64,000 nt of DNA from Jiangella muralis (GCF_001270745.1 NZ_KQ434751.1:255507-319506), one strand, 5' to 3'. Counted from the first letter of the stretch, positions 30,211 through 39,541 are shown. A program made the numbers and translations. The notes: a model not told the origin generated them from the letters alone.

Positions 30211-32355
30211 CTACTCGACGCCCGACTGCGCGGCCGTACGAACGAGCAGACCCCGCTCGCGACCACTGATCAGGCCGGCCGCGACCAGCTGGTCGGCCAG
30301 CTCGGTCGTGTGCCGGACGAACGCGCCGTGGTTGGCCCAGTCCTGGTCGTCGAGGACGTGGTCGTTGACGGTACAGGTGCCGGCCAGGCCGTGGTTCGGC
30401 ACGCCGGTGTCGACGCCGTCGATGACGACGGTCGCGCGGGTGTCCTCGGCACCGCAGATCGGCAGCGCCAGCGGGCCGCCGACGACCGGCAGCTCGACCG
30501 TCGTGCCGCCGAGGTCGACGGACAGTTCGGTGCCCGGCTGCGGGCGCAGCGTGAACTCCGAGTCGGTCGACCAGATCATCAGCCCGATCTGCGAACCGGC
30601 CGGGATCACCTGGTCGTCCGGCTGCAGCGGCACCGTCACGTCGACGAACTGCCCAGGCGTGAGCGGCTTCTCCTCGGTGAGCGAGTCACGGTTCAGCGGG
30701 TCGGCCCAGCCGCGGGTGATGACGCTGGTGGTGGAGCGCTGGGTGCTCGACGCGCAACCGGAGTCGCCGGTCCACGGCAGCTTCACCAGCGCGACGGTCA
30801 GGTTGGCCCGCGCCTTCGAGGCGGCCAGGCGCACCGTCACCTCCGTCGTGCCGGACAGGTGGACGTTCTCCGTCAGCGTCGGCGTGGTGTACAGCAGCCG
30901 GTTCGCCGAGTTCGTCGTCGCCAGCAGGCCCGCGTTGCAGGCGTTCGTCCCGGCGTCGACCAGCGTCTCCGTGGCGTCGTCGGCCAGCGCCAGCGACGTC
31001 AGTTCGCCCGCCGTCGCGCCGCCGGCCCGCAGGTTCAGCGTCGCGGTGGAGGCCGCCGGGTTCGGGTAGTCGGCGTACGGGGTCACCGTGCTGCCGCCGA
31101 GCTCGTTGCGGACGATGAACGCGGTGTCCGTGTCGTCCTCGATGGCGTTGGGCTGCCCGTACAGGTACTGCGAGAACCAGCGGTTCATCATGTCCAGCGG
31201 CGGGTTGCCGCCGTGTCCGCCCTGGTGGAAGTACTCGTGGACGGTGACGCCCTTGGCCTCCAGCGCCTCGGAGATGCGGACGCTGTGCTCCGGCACGACG
31301 TTCCAGTCGTTGAACGCGTGCGCCATCAGCACCGCCGCGCGCACGTCGTCGAGCTGGTTCAGGTAGTCGCGGCCGGCCCAGAAGTCGTTGTAGTCGCCGC
31401 TGCCGCGGTCGTGCTCGGCCTGCATGACGTCGCGGACGGTGTCGCGGCAGTACTGCCGCTTCTCCAGGTCGCCGCTGTTGATGTAGTCGAAGAGGTAGTC
31501 GACGTCCTCGCCGAGCCAGCCGCCCGGGCTGCGCACCAGGCCGTTGGACCGGTAGTAGTGGTAGTACGACGTGTTCGGCGCAACCGGGATGATCACCTCG
31601 AGGCCGTCGACGCCGGTGGTCGCGGCGGCCAGCGGCAGCGTCCCGTTGTACGACGTGCCGGTCATGCCGACCCGGCCGGTCGACCAGTACGCCGACACCT
31701 CCTCATCGCCGTCGGCGCTGGTGAAGCCGCGGGCCCGGCCATTCAGCCAGTCGACGACCGCCTTCGGCGCCAGCGACTCGTTCGGCCCGCCGACCGTCGG
31801 GCAGCCGTCCGACAGGCCGCTGCCCGGCGACTCGGAGTGGACGACGGCGAAGCCGCGCGGCACCCACGTGTTGATCAGGCTGGACGAGATGCGCGGGCTG
31901 GTGCCGCCCGGCGCGCGGGCCGCGTCCGGGAGGTCGTCCGGTGACATGCGCAGCGGCGGCTGCGCGCCCAGTTCGACGTTGACGTTCCAGAAGAACTTGC
32001 TGTTCGTGCTCGCTGTGCCCGAGTAGTACGGGCTGGACTCGTACACGACCGGCACCTCGAGGCCGGCGCCGTCCGTCTCGGCCGGGCGGGTGACGTCGAC
32101 GTGCATGCGGTCCAGCTCGCCGTCGCCGTCGGTGTCGAACTCCGTCTCGACCCAGAGCTCGTGCTGGATGAACGGTCCGGTGAAGACCGGCTGCGCCAGC
32201 CCGTCGACGAACGTCGGCTCGGCGGGAGCGGGCGCCGGGGCCGGTGCGGGCGCGGCGCTGGCGGCGCCGTTGGCGGCGGTGAGCAGTGCGGCGGTACAGA
32301 CGCCGGCGGCGGCGAGTGCCGCGCCGGCTCTGGTCCGGTGTCGGCGCTGGGCCAT
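30211..32355 (-). CDS. secreted Xaa-Pro dipeptidyl-peptidase (S15)
   Basis: 714 aa. Signal peptide followed by an Ala-Pro repeat linker (residues about 30-46), a Ca-loop-like FDTDGDGELDRM, the S15 alpha/beta-hydrolase domain with nucleophile Ser in GMTGTSYNGTLPL, Asp in AHAFNDWNVVPEH and His in HQGGHGG, and a C-terminal beta-sandwich (about 470-690). Removes Xaa-Pro dipeptides from peptide N termini outside the cell. Upstream lies a promoter whose -35 overlaps a clean 7-bp inverted repeat. Confidence 0.93.
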   Translation of the reverse strand: MAQRRHRTRAGAALAAAGVCTAALLTAANGAASAAPAPAPAPAPAEPTFVDGLAQPVFTGPFIQHELWVETEFDTDGDGELDRMHVDVTRPAETDGAGLEVPVVYESSPYYSGTASTNSKFFWNVNVELGAQPPLRMSPDDLPDAARAPGGTSPRISSSLINTWVPRGFAVVHSESPGSGLSDGCPTVGGPNESLAPKAVVDWLNGRARGFTSADGDEEVSAYWSTGRVGMTGTSYNGTLPLAAATTGVDGLEVIIPVAPNTSYYHYYRSNGLVRSPGGWLGEDVDYLFDYINSGDLEKRQYCRDTVRDVMQAEHDRGSGDYNDFWAGRDYLNQLDDVRAAVLMAHAFNDWNVVPEHSVRISEALEAKGVTVHEYFHQGGHGGNPPLDMMNRWFSQYLYGQPNAIEDDTDTAFIVRNELGGSTVTPYADYPNPAASTATLNLRAGGATAGELTSLALADDATETLVDAGTNACNAGLLATTNSANRLLYTTPTLTENVHLSGTTEVTVRLAASKARANLTVALVKLPWTGDSGCASSTQRSTTSVITRGWADPLNRDSLTEEKPLTPGQFVDVTVPLQPDDQVIPAGSQIGLMIWSTDSEFTLRPQPGTELSVDLGGTTVELPVVGGPLALPICGAEDTRATVVIDGVDTGVPNHGLAGTCTVNDHVLDDQDWANHGAFVRHTTELADQLVAAGLISGRERGLLVRTAAQSGVE

Positions 32356-32387
32356 GAGCGGTCCTCCTCGAGGGCGGGGATGCTCGG

Positions 32388-32436
32388 ACGCTAGTGGCGG
32401 CCCAGTGCAATGTCATCCGACACCTGTCTGATGACA
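32388..32436 (-). promoter_or_regulatory. promoter and operator of the S15 peptidase gene
   Basis: On the minus strand TGACAT (-35, 32410-32415), a 16-bp spacer and TAGCGT (-10, 32388-32393). The -35 lies in one arm of the perfect dyad TGTCATC (32411-32417) / GATGACA (32430-32436), suggesting repression by an unidentified regulator. The start lies about 30 nt before the ATG. Confidence 0.55.
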
Positions 32437-32460
32437 ACCGTTGTGAACTCGACAGGGGTT

Positions 32461-33906
32461 CTACGCGAGTTCGAAGCGGATGGTGCGGGTCTGCGGATCG
32501 GCGGCGGTCAGGCGGGCGCGGACGTCGGTGCCGAGCGGGAGGCCGCCCTGGTCGCGGATCGGCGCCTCGACCGCGGGCTCGCGGATCGTGACGTCGCCCT
32601 TGCGCTGGTCGCGGTCGTCGACCTCGACGACGACGCCGTCGAAGCTCTCGCCGACGTACTCCTGCAGGACGGCCGCCTCGACCAGGTCGAGGACGGCGCG
32701 CTCGTACTGGTTGGCCCGGCGGGTGGAGCCCTGCATGGTCTTCGGCAGCTCGCCGAGACGGTCGATCACCCAGCCCGGCACCGCGTCGCCCGCGCTCAGC
32801 GCGACGCAGATCTCCCCCGCGTACCGGTCGACCAGCCGCCGCAGCGGCGCCGTCACGTGCGCGTAGTCGGCGGCGATGGCGGAGTGGCCGGTGTGCTCGG
32901 GCAGTTCGCCGGCGAACCCGACGTAGCCGGAGCCGCGCAGCAGCCGGGTGCACGCGACCAGCATCGCCGCGTGGCTGGAGGTGGCGGGGTCGAGCGAGCG
33001 GACGAACTCGGGGTAGCTCTCGGTCTCCGGCCAGTCGATGCGCAACGCCCGCGCCGTCCGCCGCAGCCGCTCGACGTCGCGCGGGTCGGCCGGGGCCAGC
33101 GTGCGCAGCAGCCCGGTCTTCGCCGTGACCATGAACGCGGCCGCCGTCATGCCCGTCAGCAGCGAGATCTGCGCGTTCCACTGCTCGACCGGATGCTGCT
33201 GCCGGAACGCCAGCGACCAGTGCTCGCCGTCGATGCGGACCTCCTGCTCGGGCAGCGGCAGCGAGACGCCGCCGCGCTCGGCCTCCTGGGCCAGGCGCCG
33301 CTCGCCGACCTCTTTCAGCAGGCTGAAGACCGGGTCGGCGGTGCCGTTGTCGAGCTGCTCCTGCACCTCGGCGTACGACAGCTTCGCGCGGCTGCGCACC
33401 CTGGCCCGCTCGACCCGGCCCGCGACCGTGCCGCCGTCGCCGTCCAGCTCGATGGTCCACAGCAGCGCCGGGCGCACCTGGTCGGCCAGCAGCGACGCGG
33501 CGTCCTCGGACAGCGCCTTCGGGTACAGCGGCACCTTCGAGTCGGCGCCGTACAGCGTCTCGCCGCGCCGGTGCGCTTCCTCGTCCAGCGGGTCGCCGGG
33601 GCTGACGAACGCGCCGACGTCGGCGATGGCGTAGTGGACGGTGTACCCGTCGCCGTCGCGCTCGATGTGCAGCGCCTGGTCGAGGTCCATCGCCGTCGCC
33701 GGGTCGATGGTGACGAACGGCAGGTCGGTGCGGTCGAGGTCCGGGAGGCGGGGGCTCTTCGCGGCCCGCTGCGCCGCCTGTTCGACCTCCGGCGGGAACT
33801 CCGGCGCGACGTCCAGCTCGGCCTGAATGGCCGCGACCCCCGCCCGCAGCGTCTCGCCGTCGGCGGACAGTACCTCGTCACGCAGCCGCACCACACGTCT
33901 TGGCAC
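32461..33906 (-). CDS. RNB-domain ribonuclease (RNase II/R family)
   Basis: 481 aa from GTG, with GGGGGAGGA 5-6 nt upstream; the frame extends further upstream but without homology. The RNB catalytic motif is FVTIDPATAMDLDQAL (about 64-79) with the metal-binding Asp residues, followed by YAIADVGAFV and, near residue 355, YAHVTAPLRRLVDRY, the RNB C-terminal signature. There are no N-terminal cold-shock domains and only a short C-terminal beta segment in place of S1. A 3'-5' exoribonuclease of the short actinobacterial type, probably cytoplasmic. Confidence 0.9.
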   Translation of the reverse strand: MPRRVVRLRDEVLSADGETLRAGVAAIQAELDVAPEFPPEVEQAAQRAAKSPRLPDLDRTDLPFVTIDPATAMDLDQALHIERDGDGYTVHYAIADVGAFVSPGDPLDEEAHRRGETLYGADSKVPLYPKALSEDAASLLADQVRPALLWTIELDGDGGTVAGRVERARVRSRAKLSYAEVQEQLDNGTADPVFSLLKEVGERRLAQEAERGGVSLPLPEQEVRIDGEHWSLAFRQQHPVEQWNAQISLLTGMTAAAFMVTAKTGLLRTLAPADPRDVERLRRTARALRIDWPETESYPEFVRSLDPATSSHAAMLVACTRLLRGSGYVGFAGELPEHTGHSAIAADYAHVTAPLRRLVDRYAGEICVALSAGDAVPGWVIDRLGELPKTMQGSTRRANQYERAVLDLVEAAVLQEYVGESFDGVVVEVDDRDQRKGDVTIREPAVEAPIRDQGGLPLGTDVRARLTAADPQTRTIRFELA

Positions 33907-33997
33907 TGCCGTCCTCCCCCTGTGGGTCGCTCGATCGGCCGTCCACAGCTTCTCACGGGGTGTCACGAACCGCCCGCGGAACGCACCCACAGAAGGT

Positions 33998-34561
33998 GTG
34001 AGCTGGCTGGCGTACGTCGACGAATCCATCCGCACCGACGACGGCGTGTACGTGCTCGCGGCCGTCGCCCTGGATCGGGCGGACGCCGCGGCCGTACGCG
34101 CCGCCGTCCGGGCGCTCGAGCCACGCCCCGGCCGGCGGTTCCACTGGCGCGACCGGCTTCCGGTCGCACGACAGGCAGCGGCGGAATCCCTCGCCGCCCT
34201 GCCCGTGTTGCCCATCGTGGTCGTCGGCACGCCGGTCAACCCCCGCAGGCAGGAGCGGGCGCGCCGTCAGTGCGCCGAGACGCTGCTGTTCGAGCTGGCA
34301 GCGGCCGGCGTCGACGATGTGTGGCTGGAGTCCCGGAACCCGCTGCTCGACCGGCGCGACCTCGACGTCGTCGCCGGATTCCACGCTCGCCGCGTCATCC
34401 CACGTGGCCTGCGCATCGGTCACCTGCGAGCCGGGGACGAGCCGTTGCTATGGGCCGCCGACATCGTCGCCGGCGCGATCTGTGCCGCCGAGGGGAAGGA
34501 GCCCGCCTACCGAGACACGCTGGCCAGGATCCTCACCGAACATCGCCTCGGACTCAGCTAG
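33998..34561 (+). CDS. DUF3800-like protein
   Basis: 187 aa from GTG. SWLAYVDESIRTDDGVYVLAAV resembles the DUF3800 opening (an acidic YxDES with a following beta strand, RNase-H-like), with RFHWRD in the middle and LLWAADIVAGAICAAE at the end corresponding to the family's ADxIAG helix. Members are of unknown function and often near mobile or defence genes; here the neighbours are ordinary. Starts 91 bp from the divergent ribonuclease; ends before a hairpin terminator. Confidence 0.75.
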   Translation: MSWLAYVDESIRTDDGVYVLAAVALDRADAAAVRAAVRALEPRPGRRFHWRDRLPVARQAAAESLAALPVLPIVVVGTPVNPRRQERARRQCAETLLFELAAAGVDDVWLESRNPLLDRRDLDVVAGFHARRVIPRGLRIGHLRAGDEPLLWAADIVAGAICAAEGKEPAYRDTLARILTEHRLGLS

Positions 34562-34570
34562 GAAGCGCGA

Positions 34571-34606
34571 AGCCGAGGTCCGGGTATACCCCCGGGGTCC
34601 TCGGCT
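34571..34606. terminator. hairpin terminator after the DUF3800 gene
   Basis: AGCCGAGG (34571-34578) pairs with CCTCGGCT (34599-34606); the interior contains a further GGGTATACCC palindrome. Located 10 nt past the stop codon. Confidence 0.65.
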
Positions 34607-34672
34607 CACTTCCGAATCCCACCGCAATGGGACCGGCATCACGGACAGGATAGCAAGATCAGCCCGTCGGCG

Positions 34673-35641
34673 TCAGGTCGCCGCGACGGCGCGGCGGTAG
34701 CGCTCCCCCAGCACCCGCAGGTGCTCGACCAGCTCGGGCGGCGATGTGACGTGGAAGTCCAGGCCGAGCATGCCGATGTAGACGGCGATCATCTCCGGCG
34801 AGTCGGCGCCGGTGACGAGCACGCAGGTGGAGTCGTCGACCGATTCGACCACGCCGACCGTCGGGTTGATGCGGGCCAGCACGTCCGCCGCCGGCGCGAG
34901 GACGGTGATGCGGGCGTGCACGGACCAGCCGGCCGACGCGACCTCGCGCAGGACGAAGGCGGTGTAGTCGCCGCCCGGCAGCACCGCCGGCGCGAACCGC
35001 CGCCCGGTCCGCATGCGCAGCGACATCCAGTCGACGCGGTACGGATGCCACCCCGACGCCGGGTCGCGGCCGACCAGATACCAGTGCCGCTGCCAGTTGA
35101 CCAGGCGGTACGGCTCGACGGCGAGGGGCGGTGCGGTGTCGGAGCGGCCGCGGTAGCCGAACCGGACCTGCTCGTGGTCGCGGATGGCCGCCGCCAGCGT
35201 CGTCAGCACGGACGCGTCGACGACCGGGTCGGCGACGTTGCTGCCGGTGTTCTCCGGGCCCTGCGACAGCGCGTCGTTGACGGCGGCGACCTGACGGCGC
35301 AGGCGGTGCGGCAGCACCTGCTCGAGTTTGGTCAGCGCCCGTGCGCTGCTCTCCTCGATGCCGGCGACGCCGCTGCCGGCCCGCAGCCCAATCGCGACCG
35401 CGACCGCCTCCTCGTCGTCCAGCAGGAGCGGCGGCAGCCGGGCGCCGGCGCCGAGCCGGTAGTGCCCGGCCGGGCCTCGCGCGGCGTCGACCGGGTAGCC
35501 CAGTTCGCGCAGCCGGTCGACGTCGTAGCGGATGGTCCGCGCGCTGACGCCGAGACGTTCGGCCAGCTCGCTGCCGGTCCAGGCGGGCCGCGACTGCATC
35601 AGCGACAGCAGCGCCAACATTCGTGCGGAGGTCCCGGTCAT
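34673..35641 (-). CDS. WYL-domain transcriptional regulator
   Basis: 322 aa. N-terminal winged helix (about 1-60, TGSELAERLGVSARTIRYDVDRL), WYL domain with RLVNWQRHWYLVGRD (the W/Y-L motif) at about 180-195, and a C-terminal WCX-like extension. WYL proteins sense nucleic acid or small ligands and act as repressors or activators. Divergent from an epoxide hydrolase 44 bp away. A TATCTT box lies 6 nt before the ATG (leaderless) and falls inside the TAGGNA/TNCCTA dyad, so it is likely autoregulated and controls the hydrolase. Confidence 0.92.
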   Translation of the reverse strand: MTGTSARMLALLSLMQSRPAWTGSELAERLGVSARTIRYDVDRLRELGYPVDAARGPAGHYRLGAGARLPPLLLDDEEAVAVAIGLRAGSGVAGIEESSARALTKLEQVLPHRLRRQVAAVNDALSQGPENTGSNVADPVVDASVLTTLAAAIRDHEQVRFGYRGRSDTAPPLAVEPYRLVNWQRHWYLVGRDPASGWHPYRVDWMSLRMRTGRRFAPAVLPGGDYTAFVLREVASAGWSVHARITVLAPAADVLARINPTVGVVESVDDSTCVLVTGADSPEMIAVYIGMLGLDFHVTSPPELVEHLRVLGERYRRAVAAT

Positions 35642-35643
35642 AC

Positions 35644-35662
35644 TAGGAAGATACCTTGCCTA
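35644..35662. promoter_or_regulatory. operator TAGGNA-N7-TNCCTA between WYL regulator and epoxide hydrolase
   Basis: Imperfect 19-bp dyad covering the -10 box (TATCTT, minus strand) of the regulator. The hydrolase's own -10 box TAGCGT (35672-35677) lies 7 nt before its ATG, so both leaderless promoters are within reach of a protein bound here. Confidence 0.5.
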
Positions 35663-35684
35663 ATAGCCCCGTAGCGTGACTGTC

Positions 35685-36827
35685 ATGACGAACACCACCG
35701 CACCGATCCGCCCGTTCCGCGTCGACATCGGCCAGGCCGACCTCGACGACCTCCACGACCGCCTGGTCCGCACCCGCCTGCCCCGCCCCGTCCCCGGCGA
35801 CGACTGGGACTACGGCACGCCGAACCACTACCTGAGCGAGATGGTCGAGCACTGGCGCGACGGGTTCGACTGGCGGGCCGAGGAGGCGCGGATGAACGCC
35901 TTCCCGCACTACCTCACCGAGATCGACGGCCAGACGATCCACTTCATCCACGTGCCGTCGGCCGAGGCGGACGCGACGCCGCTGCTGCTCGCGCACTCCT
36001 ACCCCGGTTCGTTCCTCGACTTCCTCGACATGATCGGCCCGCTGACCGACCCGGTCGCGCACGGCGGCAAGGCCGAGGACGCGTTCTCCGTCGTCGTCCC
36101 GTCCATGCCGGGCTTCGGCTTCAGCACGCCGGTCGAGGACCGCGGCTGGACGATGGCCCGGGTCGCCCGCAGCTACGACACGCTGATGCGCCGCCTCGGC
36201 TACGAGAGCTACGGCTCGCACGGCAGCGACGGCGGCGCCATGGTGTCGCGTGAGCTGGGCCTGCTGAACCCGCCCGGGTTCCTCGGCCTGCATGTGCTGC
36301 AGCTGTTCTCGTTCCCGTCCGGCGACCCGGCCGAGTTCGCCAACCTCTCCCCCGCCGACCACGCCGGGCTGAAGCACCTGGAGTGGTTCCAGTCCGTCGG
36401 CGGCTACAACGCGATCAACGCGTCGCGCCCGCAGACGGTGGCGGTCGGGGTGTCGGACTCCCCCGTCGGCCAGCTGGCCTGGAACGAGCTGTTCAACTCC
36501 TTCGGCAACGGGACCAGCCTGGTCACCCGCGACCAGATCCTCGCCGAGGTGTCGCTGTACTGGTTCACCAACACGTCGGCGACGGCCGGGCGGTACCACT
36601 TCGAGGAGGCCCGCTCCGGCGCCGAGCCGGCGGTCAACCACGCGCCGACGGGGGTCGCGGTCTTCGCCGACGACTTCCGCACGATCCGGGCGTTCGCCGA
36701 CCGCGACAACGACACCATCGTCCGCTACACCGAGTTCCCCGACGGCGGGCACTACGCGTCGCTGGAGCGGCCGGACGTGCTGGTCGAGGACCTGCGGGCG
36801 TTCATCGCCGGGCTGCCCGATCGGTGA
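35685..36827 (+). CDS. epoxide hydrolase (EHN-type), second copy
   Basis: 380 aa. EHN segment ([20 protein letters not shown]), oxyanion loop HSYPGSF, nucleophile Asp182 in [13 protein letters not shown], and His in [12 protein letters not shown] near residue 360. Homologous to the enzyme at 25891-27045 but clearly diverged (HSYPGS versus HGWPDS). ATG at 35685 preferred to the in-frame GTG at 35676 because TAGCGT sits exactly 7 nt before it and no ribosome binding site exists. Probably controlled by the divergent WYL protein. Its 3' end overlaps the LysR gene by 76 nt. Confidence 0.9.
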   Translation: MTNTTAPIRPFRVDIGQADLDDLHDRLVRTRLPRPVPGDDWDYGTPNHYLSEMVEHWRDGFDWRAEEARMNAFPHYLTEIDGQTIHFIHVPSAEADATPLLLAHSYPGSFLDFLDMIGPLTDPVAHGGKAEDAFSVVVPSMPGFGFSTPVEDRGWTMARVARSYDTLMRRLGYESYGSHGSDGGAMVSRELGLLNPPGFLGLHVLQLFSFPSGDPAEFANLSPADHAGLKHLEWFQSVGGYNAINASRPQTVAVGVSDSPVGQLAWNELFNSFGNGTSLVTRDQILAEVSLYWFTNTSATAGRYHFEEARSGAEPAVNHAPTGVAVFADDFRTIRAFADRDNDTIVRYTEFPDGGHYASLERPDVLVEDLRAFIAGLPDR

Positions 36828-37723
36828 CGACGCGCAGCGGCGCCGTCGACCGCCTCGCTGAGGAGGTCGACGGCGCGTTGCGCCGCCGGGTGCTGGGCGG
36901 CGGACTTGCGGACGGCGACGTGGATGCGCCGGACGGGGGTCGGGGCGACGATGCGCACCGTCGTGACGCCGGCCGGGAGGTCGCGGATGCCCAGCCCGGG
37001 GACGACGGTGACGCCGATGCCGGTCGCGACGAACGGGATGGCCGTGTGGTAATCGTGCGTCTCGACGGCGAACTCCGGCGAGAACCCGGCCTCGGCGCAG
37101 GCCCGCAGCAGCACCCGGCGGCAGGCGCCGTCGTTGAGGTCGTTGTCGATCCAGCGCCGCGCCCCCAGCTCCGCGAGCGGCACCTCGCCACGTCCGGCCA
37201 GCGGGTCGTCGGCGCGCACGACCGCGACGAACGGGTCGTCGACGAGGTGCCGGACGTCGGTGCCCAGCGGCGGCTCCCAGTCGGGCCGCTCGACGAAGAT
37301 GTCGACGTCGGGCTCATGACTGTCCGGCAGCTTGATCTCCGTCATCCGCAGTTCCAGCCGCAGCTCCGGGAACTCCTCGTGCAGCGCGGCGACGACGGGC
37401 GGCAGCCAGGCCGCGCCGGCGGAGGCGAAGTAGCCGATCGACAGGCTGCCGACCCGGCCCGCCCGCAGGTCGCCGACCAGCCCGTCGAGCCGGCTCAGCG
37501 CCTCGAACAGCGGCTCCGCCTCGGCCGCCAGGGTGCGCCCGGCGGCGGTCGGCTCGATGCCGCGGCCGGCGCGGTCGAACAGCCGCAGCCCGGTCTCGCG
37601 CTGCAACGCGGCCAGCTGCTGGCTGACGGCGGACGGGGTGTAGCCGAGCGCGTCGGCGGCGGCCCGGACGGAGCCGGTGGCGACGACGGCGCGCAGCAGG
37701 CGGAGGCGGGGCACGTCCAGCAT
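36752..37723 (-). CDS. LysR-family transcriptional regulator
   Basis: 323 aa. Helix-turn-helix in residues 1-60 ([28 protein letters not shown]); effector-binding domain about 90-295. The last 25 residues are Arg/Ser-rich, not family-like, and are encoded in the 76-nt antisense overlap with the epoxide hydrolase. A TACGAT box 6 nt before the ATG suggests a leaderless mRNA. A perfect GACAGCA-N11-TGCTGTC box lies between it and the divergent EamA transporter, which is therefore the probable target. Confidence 0.92.
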   Translation of the reverse strand: MLDVPRLRLLRAVVATGSVRAAADALGYTPSAVSQQLAALQRETGLRLFDRAGRGIEPTAAGRTLAAEAEPLFEALSRLDGLVGDLRAGRVGSLSIGYFASAGAAWLPPVVAALHEEFPELRLELRMTEIKLPDSHEPDVDIFVERPDWEPPLGTDVRHLVDDPFVAVVRADDPLAGRGEVPLAELGARRWIDNDLNDGACRRVLLRACAEAGFSPEFAVETHDYHTAIPFVATGIGVTVVPGLGIRDLPAGVTTVRIVAPTPVRRIHVAVRKSAAQHPAAQRAVDLLSEAVDGAAARRHRSGSPAMNARRSSTSTSGRSSDA

Positions 37724-37754
37724 CCCGCCATCGTACAGCGTCCCTTAACAGTCG

Positions 37755-37779
37755 GACAGCAATACGTGCTTGTGCTGTC
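37755..37779. promoter_or_regulatory. LysR-type box GACAGCA-N11-TGCTGTC
   Basis: Perfect 7-bp inverted repeat with an 11-bp spacer, the classic LysR recognition geometry, 31 nt from the LysR start and 26 nt from the EamA start. It could serve both divergent promoters. Confidence 0.75.
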
Positions 37780-37805
37780 GAATCATCGGGCCGCACCATG
37801 TCAGG

Positions 37806-38738
37806 GTGACGCAGACCCTCCGGGCGCCCGCCGCCCGCCCGCCTCGCCTCTCCGAGAGCCGCAAGGCCGCGATCGCCGTCGCCGTCACCGTCGTGCTCTG
37901 GTCGTCGGCGTTCGTCGCCATCCGCGACGTCGGCCACACCCTGTCCGCCGCGCCGCTCGCGCTGATCCGGCTGGCCGTGGCGTCCGTCGCGCTGACGGCG
38001 ATCGTGGTCGCGACCCGCGGGCGGCGGGTCATCCCGCAGCCGCTGTCGCGGCGGACGTTCGGGCTGATCGCGGCCTGCGGCGTGCTCTGGCTGGCCGTCT
38101 ACACCGTGGCGCTCAACGCCGGCGAGCAGCACGTCGACGCCGGCACCGCGGCGCTGCTGGTGAACGTCGCGCCGCTGCTGATCGCGTTCGGCGCCGGGCT
38201 GTTCCTCGGCGAGGGGTTCCCGCGGGCGCTGATCGCCGGCTCGCTGGTGGCGCTCAGCGGCGTCGCGGTCATCTCGCTCGGCTCCACCGGCGACCGCGAC
38301 TGGCTCGGCATCGCGCTGTGCCTGCTGGCGGCGGTGCTCTTCTCGGCCGGCGCGCTGATCCAGAAGGTCGCGCTGCGGGCCACCGACGGCCTGACCACCA
38401 CCTGGCTGGCCTGCCTCGTCGGTACCGCGGTGCTGCTGCCGTGGACGCCACAGCTGGTGTCGGAGCTGGCCGACGCTTCGGCCGGAGCGATCCTGGGCGC
38501 CGTCTACCTGGGCCTCGCCCCGACCGCGATCGGGTTCAGCACCTGGGCGTACGCGCTCAAGCGGATGGACGCCGGCCGGCTGAGCGCCACGACGTACGCC
38601 GTCCCCGCGGTGTCGGTGCTGATGTCGTGGGCGCTGCTGAGCGAGGTCCCGACGGTGTTCGGCTTCGTCGGCGGCGCCATCAGCCTGGTCGGCGTCGCGA
38701 TCTCGCGGCGACGGCGCCGGCCGGCGCCGGCAGCCTAG
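37806..38738 (+). CDS. EamA/DMT-family transporter
   Basis: 310 aa with ten hydrophobic helices in two EamA repeats: VTVVLWSSAFVAIRDVG with ALIRLAVAS in the first, and LGIALCLLAAVLFSAGALIQK with WALLSEVPTVFGFVGGAISLVGV in the second. Probably exports an amino acid or metabolite. GTG at 37806 is preferred; a CACCAT box lies 6 nt upstream and no ribosome binding site is visible. Divergent from LysR across the box above. Stop overlaps the convergent gene by 4 nt. Confidence 0.9.
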   Translation: MTQTLRAPAARPPRLSESRKAAIAVAVTVVLWSSAFVAIRDVGHTLSAAPLALIRLAVASVALTAIVVATRGRRVIPQPLSRRTFGLIAACGVLWLAVYTVALNAGEQHVDAGTAALLVNVAPLLIAFGAGLFLGEGFPRALIAGSLVALSGVAVISLGSTGDRDWLGIALCLLAAVLFSAGALIQKVALRATDGLTTTWLACLVGTAVLLPWTPQLVSELADASAGAILGAVYLGLAPTAIGFSTWAYALKRMDAGRLSATTYAVPAVSVLMSWALLSEVPTVFGFVGGAISLVGVAISRRRRRPAPAA

Positions 38739-39541
38739 ACCGAGGCGACCCGTGCGCCGGGGCCGCTGTAGACGACGCGGTGCCCGGTCCGCCGCTGCCA
38801 GGCCGTGACGATGGCGGCGACGTACCGGTCGCGCAGGTCGCCGGCGACGGCGTCGGCGGAGCCGGTCTCGTGGAAGCCGAGCAGCGCGAGCGCGTGCAGG
38901 ACGGCGTCGTCCGCGTCGACGATCGGACGGCCGCGGCGGGCGACCCGGCGCCGGGCGACGTCACTGACCAGCTCGTGCAGCTCGCGGGCGGCGGCGACCA
39001 GCGGGCGGCGCTCGTCCTCGGTGAGGTGGTGCCGGTACCAGGCCGCGTGCTCCTGCGGCGTGCCGCGCAGCGCCAGCGTCAGCAGCAGCTCATGTGCCCG
39101 CGGCAGCAGGTCCGGCGCGGCGGCGGCGACGAACTGGTGCAGCTCGATGTGCTGCAGGATGCGCGGCTCGAGCACGTCGGCGCCGACGAACCGGACCTGG
39201 TCCCAGCCGGGGCGGCCGCGGTTGAACTCGCGCATCCACCGGACGAGGTCCAGCATCGCCTGGCCGCGCAGCCCGGGTCGCGCCTGCCCGACGGCGTCGC
39301 GGGCGCTGCTGCCGTCGCCGCGGACGTACCGGTCGAGGACGACGCCGCTACCCCAGCTCTCCTCCCAGGCGATCGTCCGGAAGCCCAACTCCTCGACGAG
39401 GCGGCGGACCACCCGGGTGCCGGCGCCGTGCGCCGACCCGCCGAGCCCGACGACTGCCGCGTCGCCGACCGTGCGGTGCAGCGGCCCGAGGTCGTCCAGC
39501 GGGCGGCTCGGGGTGCTCAGGTACGGGACGTCGATGCTCAT
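38735..39541 (-). CDS. short erythromycin-esterase-like protein
   Basis: 268 aa, against about 400 for Ere-type hydrolases. The N terminus reads VVGLGGSAHGAG where catalytic family members have LGExTHG: the His is kept but the Glu is Gly. The next acidic site is kept (RTIAWEESWGSG), and LDRYVRGDGSSARDA and RWMREFNRG follow the family. It ends at RVVYSGPGARVASV near the family's VxWAHNxH position, lacking the C-terminal half. Probably not an active macrolide esterase; it may act on another ester or be degenerate. A CAGCAT box lies 7 nt upstream. Confidence 0.75.
   Translation of the reverse strand: MSIDVPYLSTPSRPLDDLGPLHRTVGDAAVVGLGGSAHGAGTRVVRRLVEELGFRTIAWEESWGSGVVLDRYVRGDGSSARDAVGQARPGLRGQAMLDLVRWMREFNRGRPGWDQVRFVGADVLEPRILQHIELHQFVAAAAPDLLPRAHELLLTLALRGTPQEHAAWYRHHLTEDERRPLVAAARELHELVSDVARRRVARRGRPIVDADDAVLHALALLGFHETGSADAVAGDLRDRYVAAIVTAWQRRTGHRVVYSGPGARVASV

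Noticed and set aside
33998..34561. DUF3800 protein as part of a defence island
   Set aside because: Neighbours are an RNB ribonuclease and a WYL/epoxide hydrolase pair with separate promoters; no other defence-type gene is present. The WYL protein's clean operator pairing points to metabolic control.
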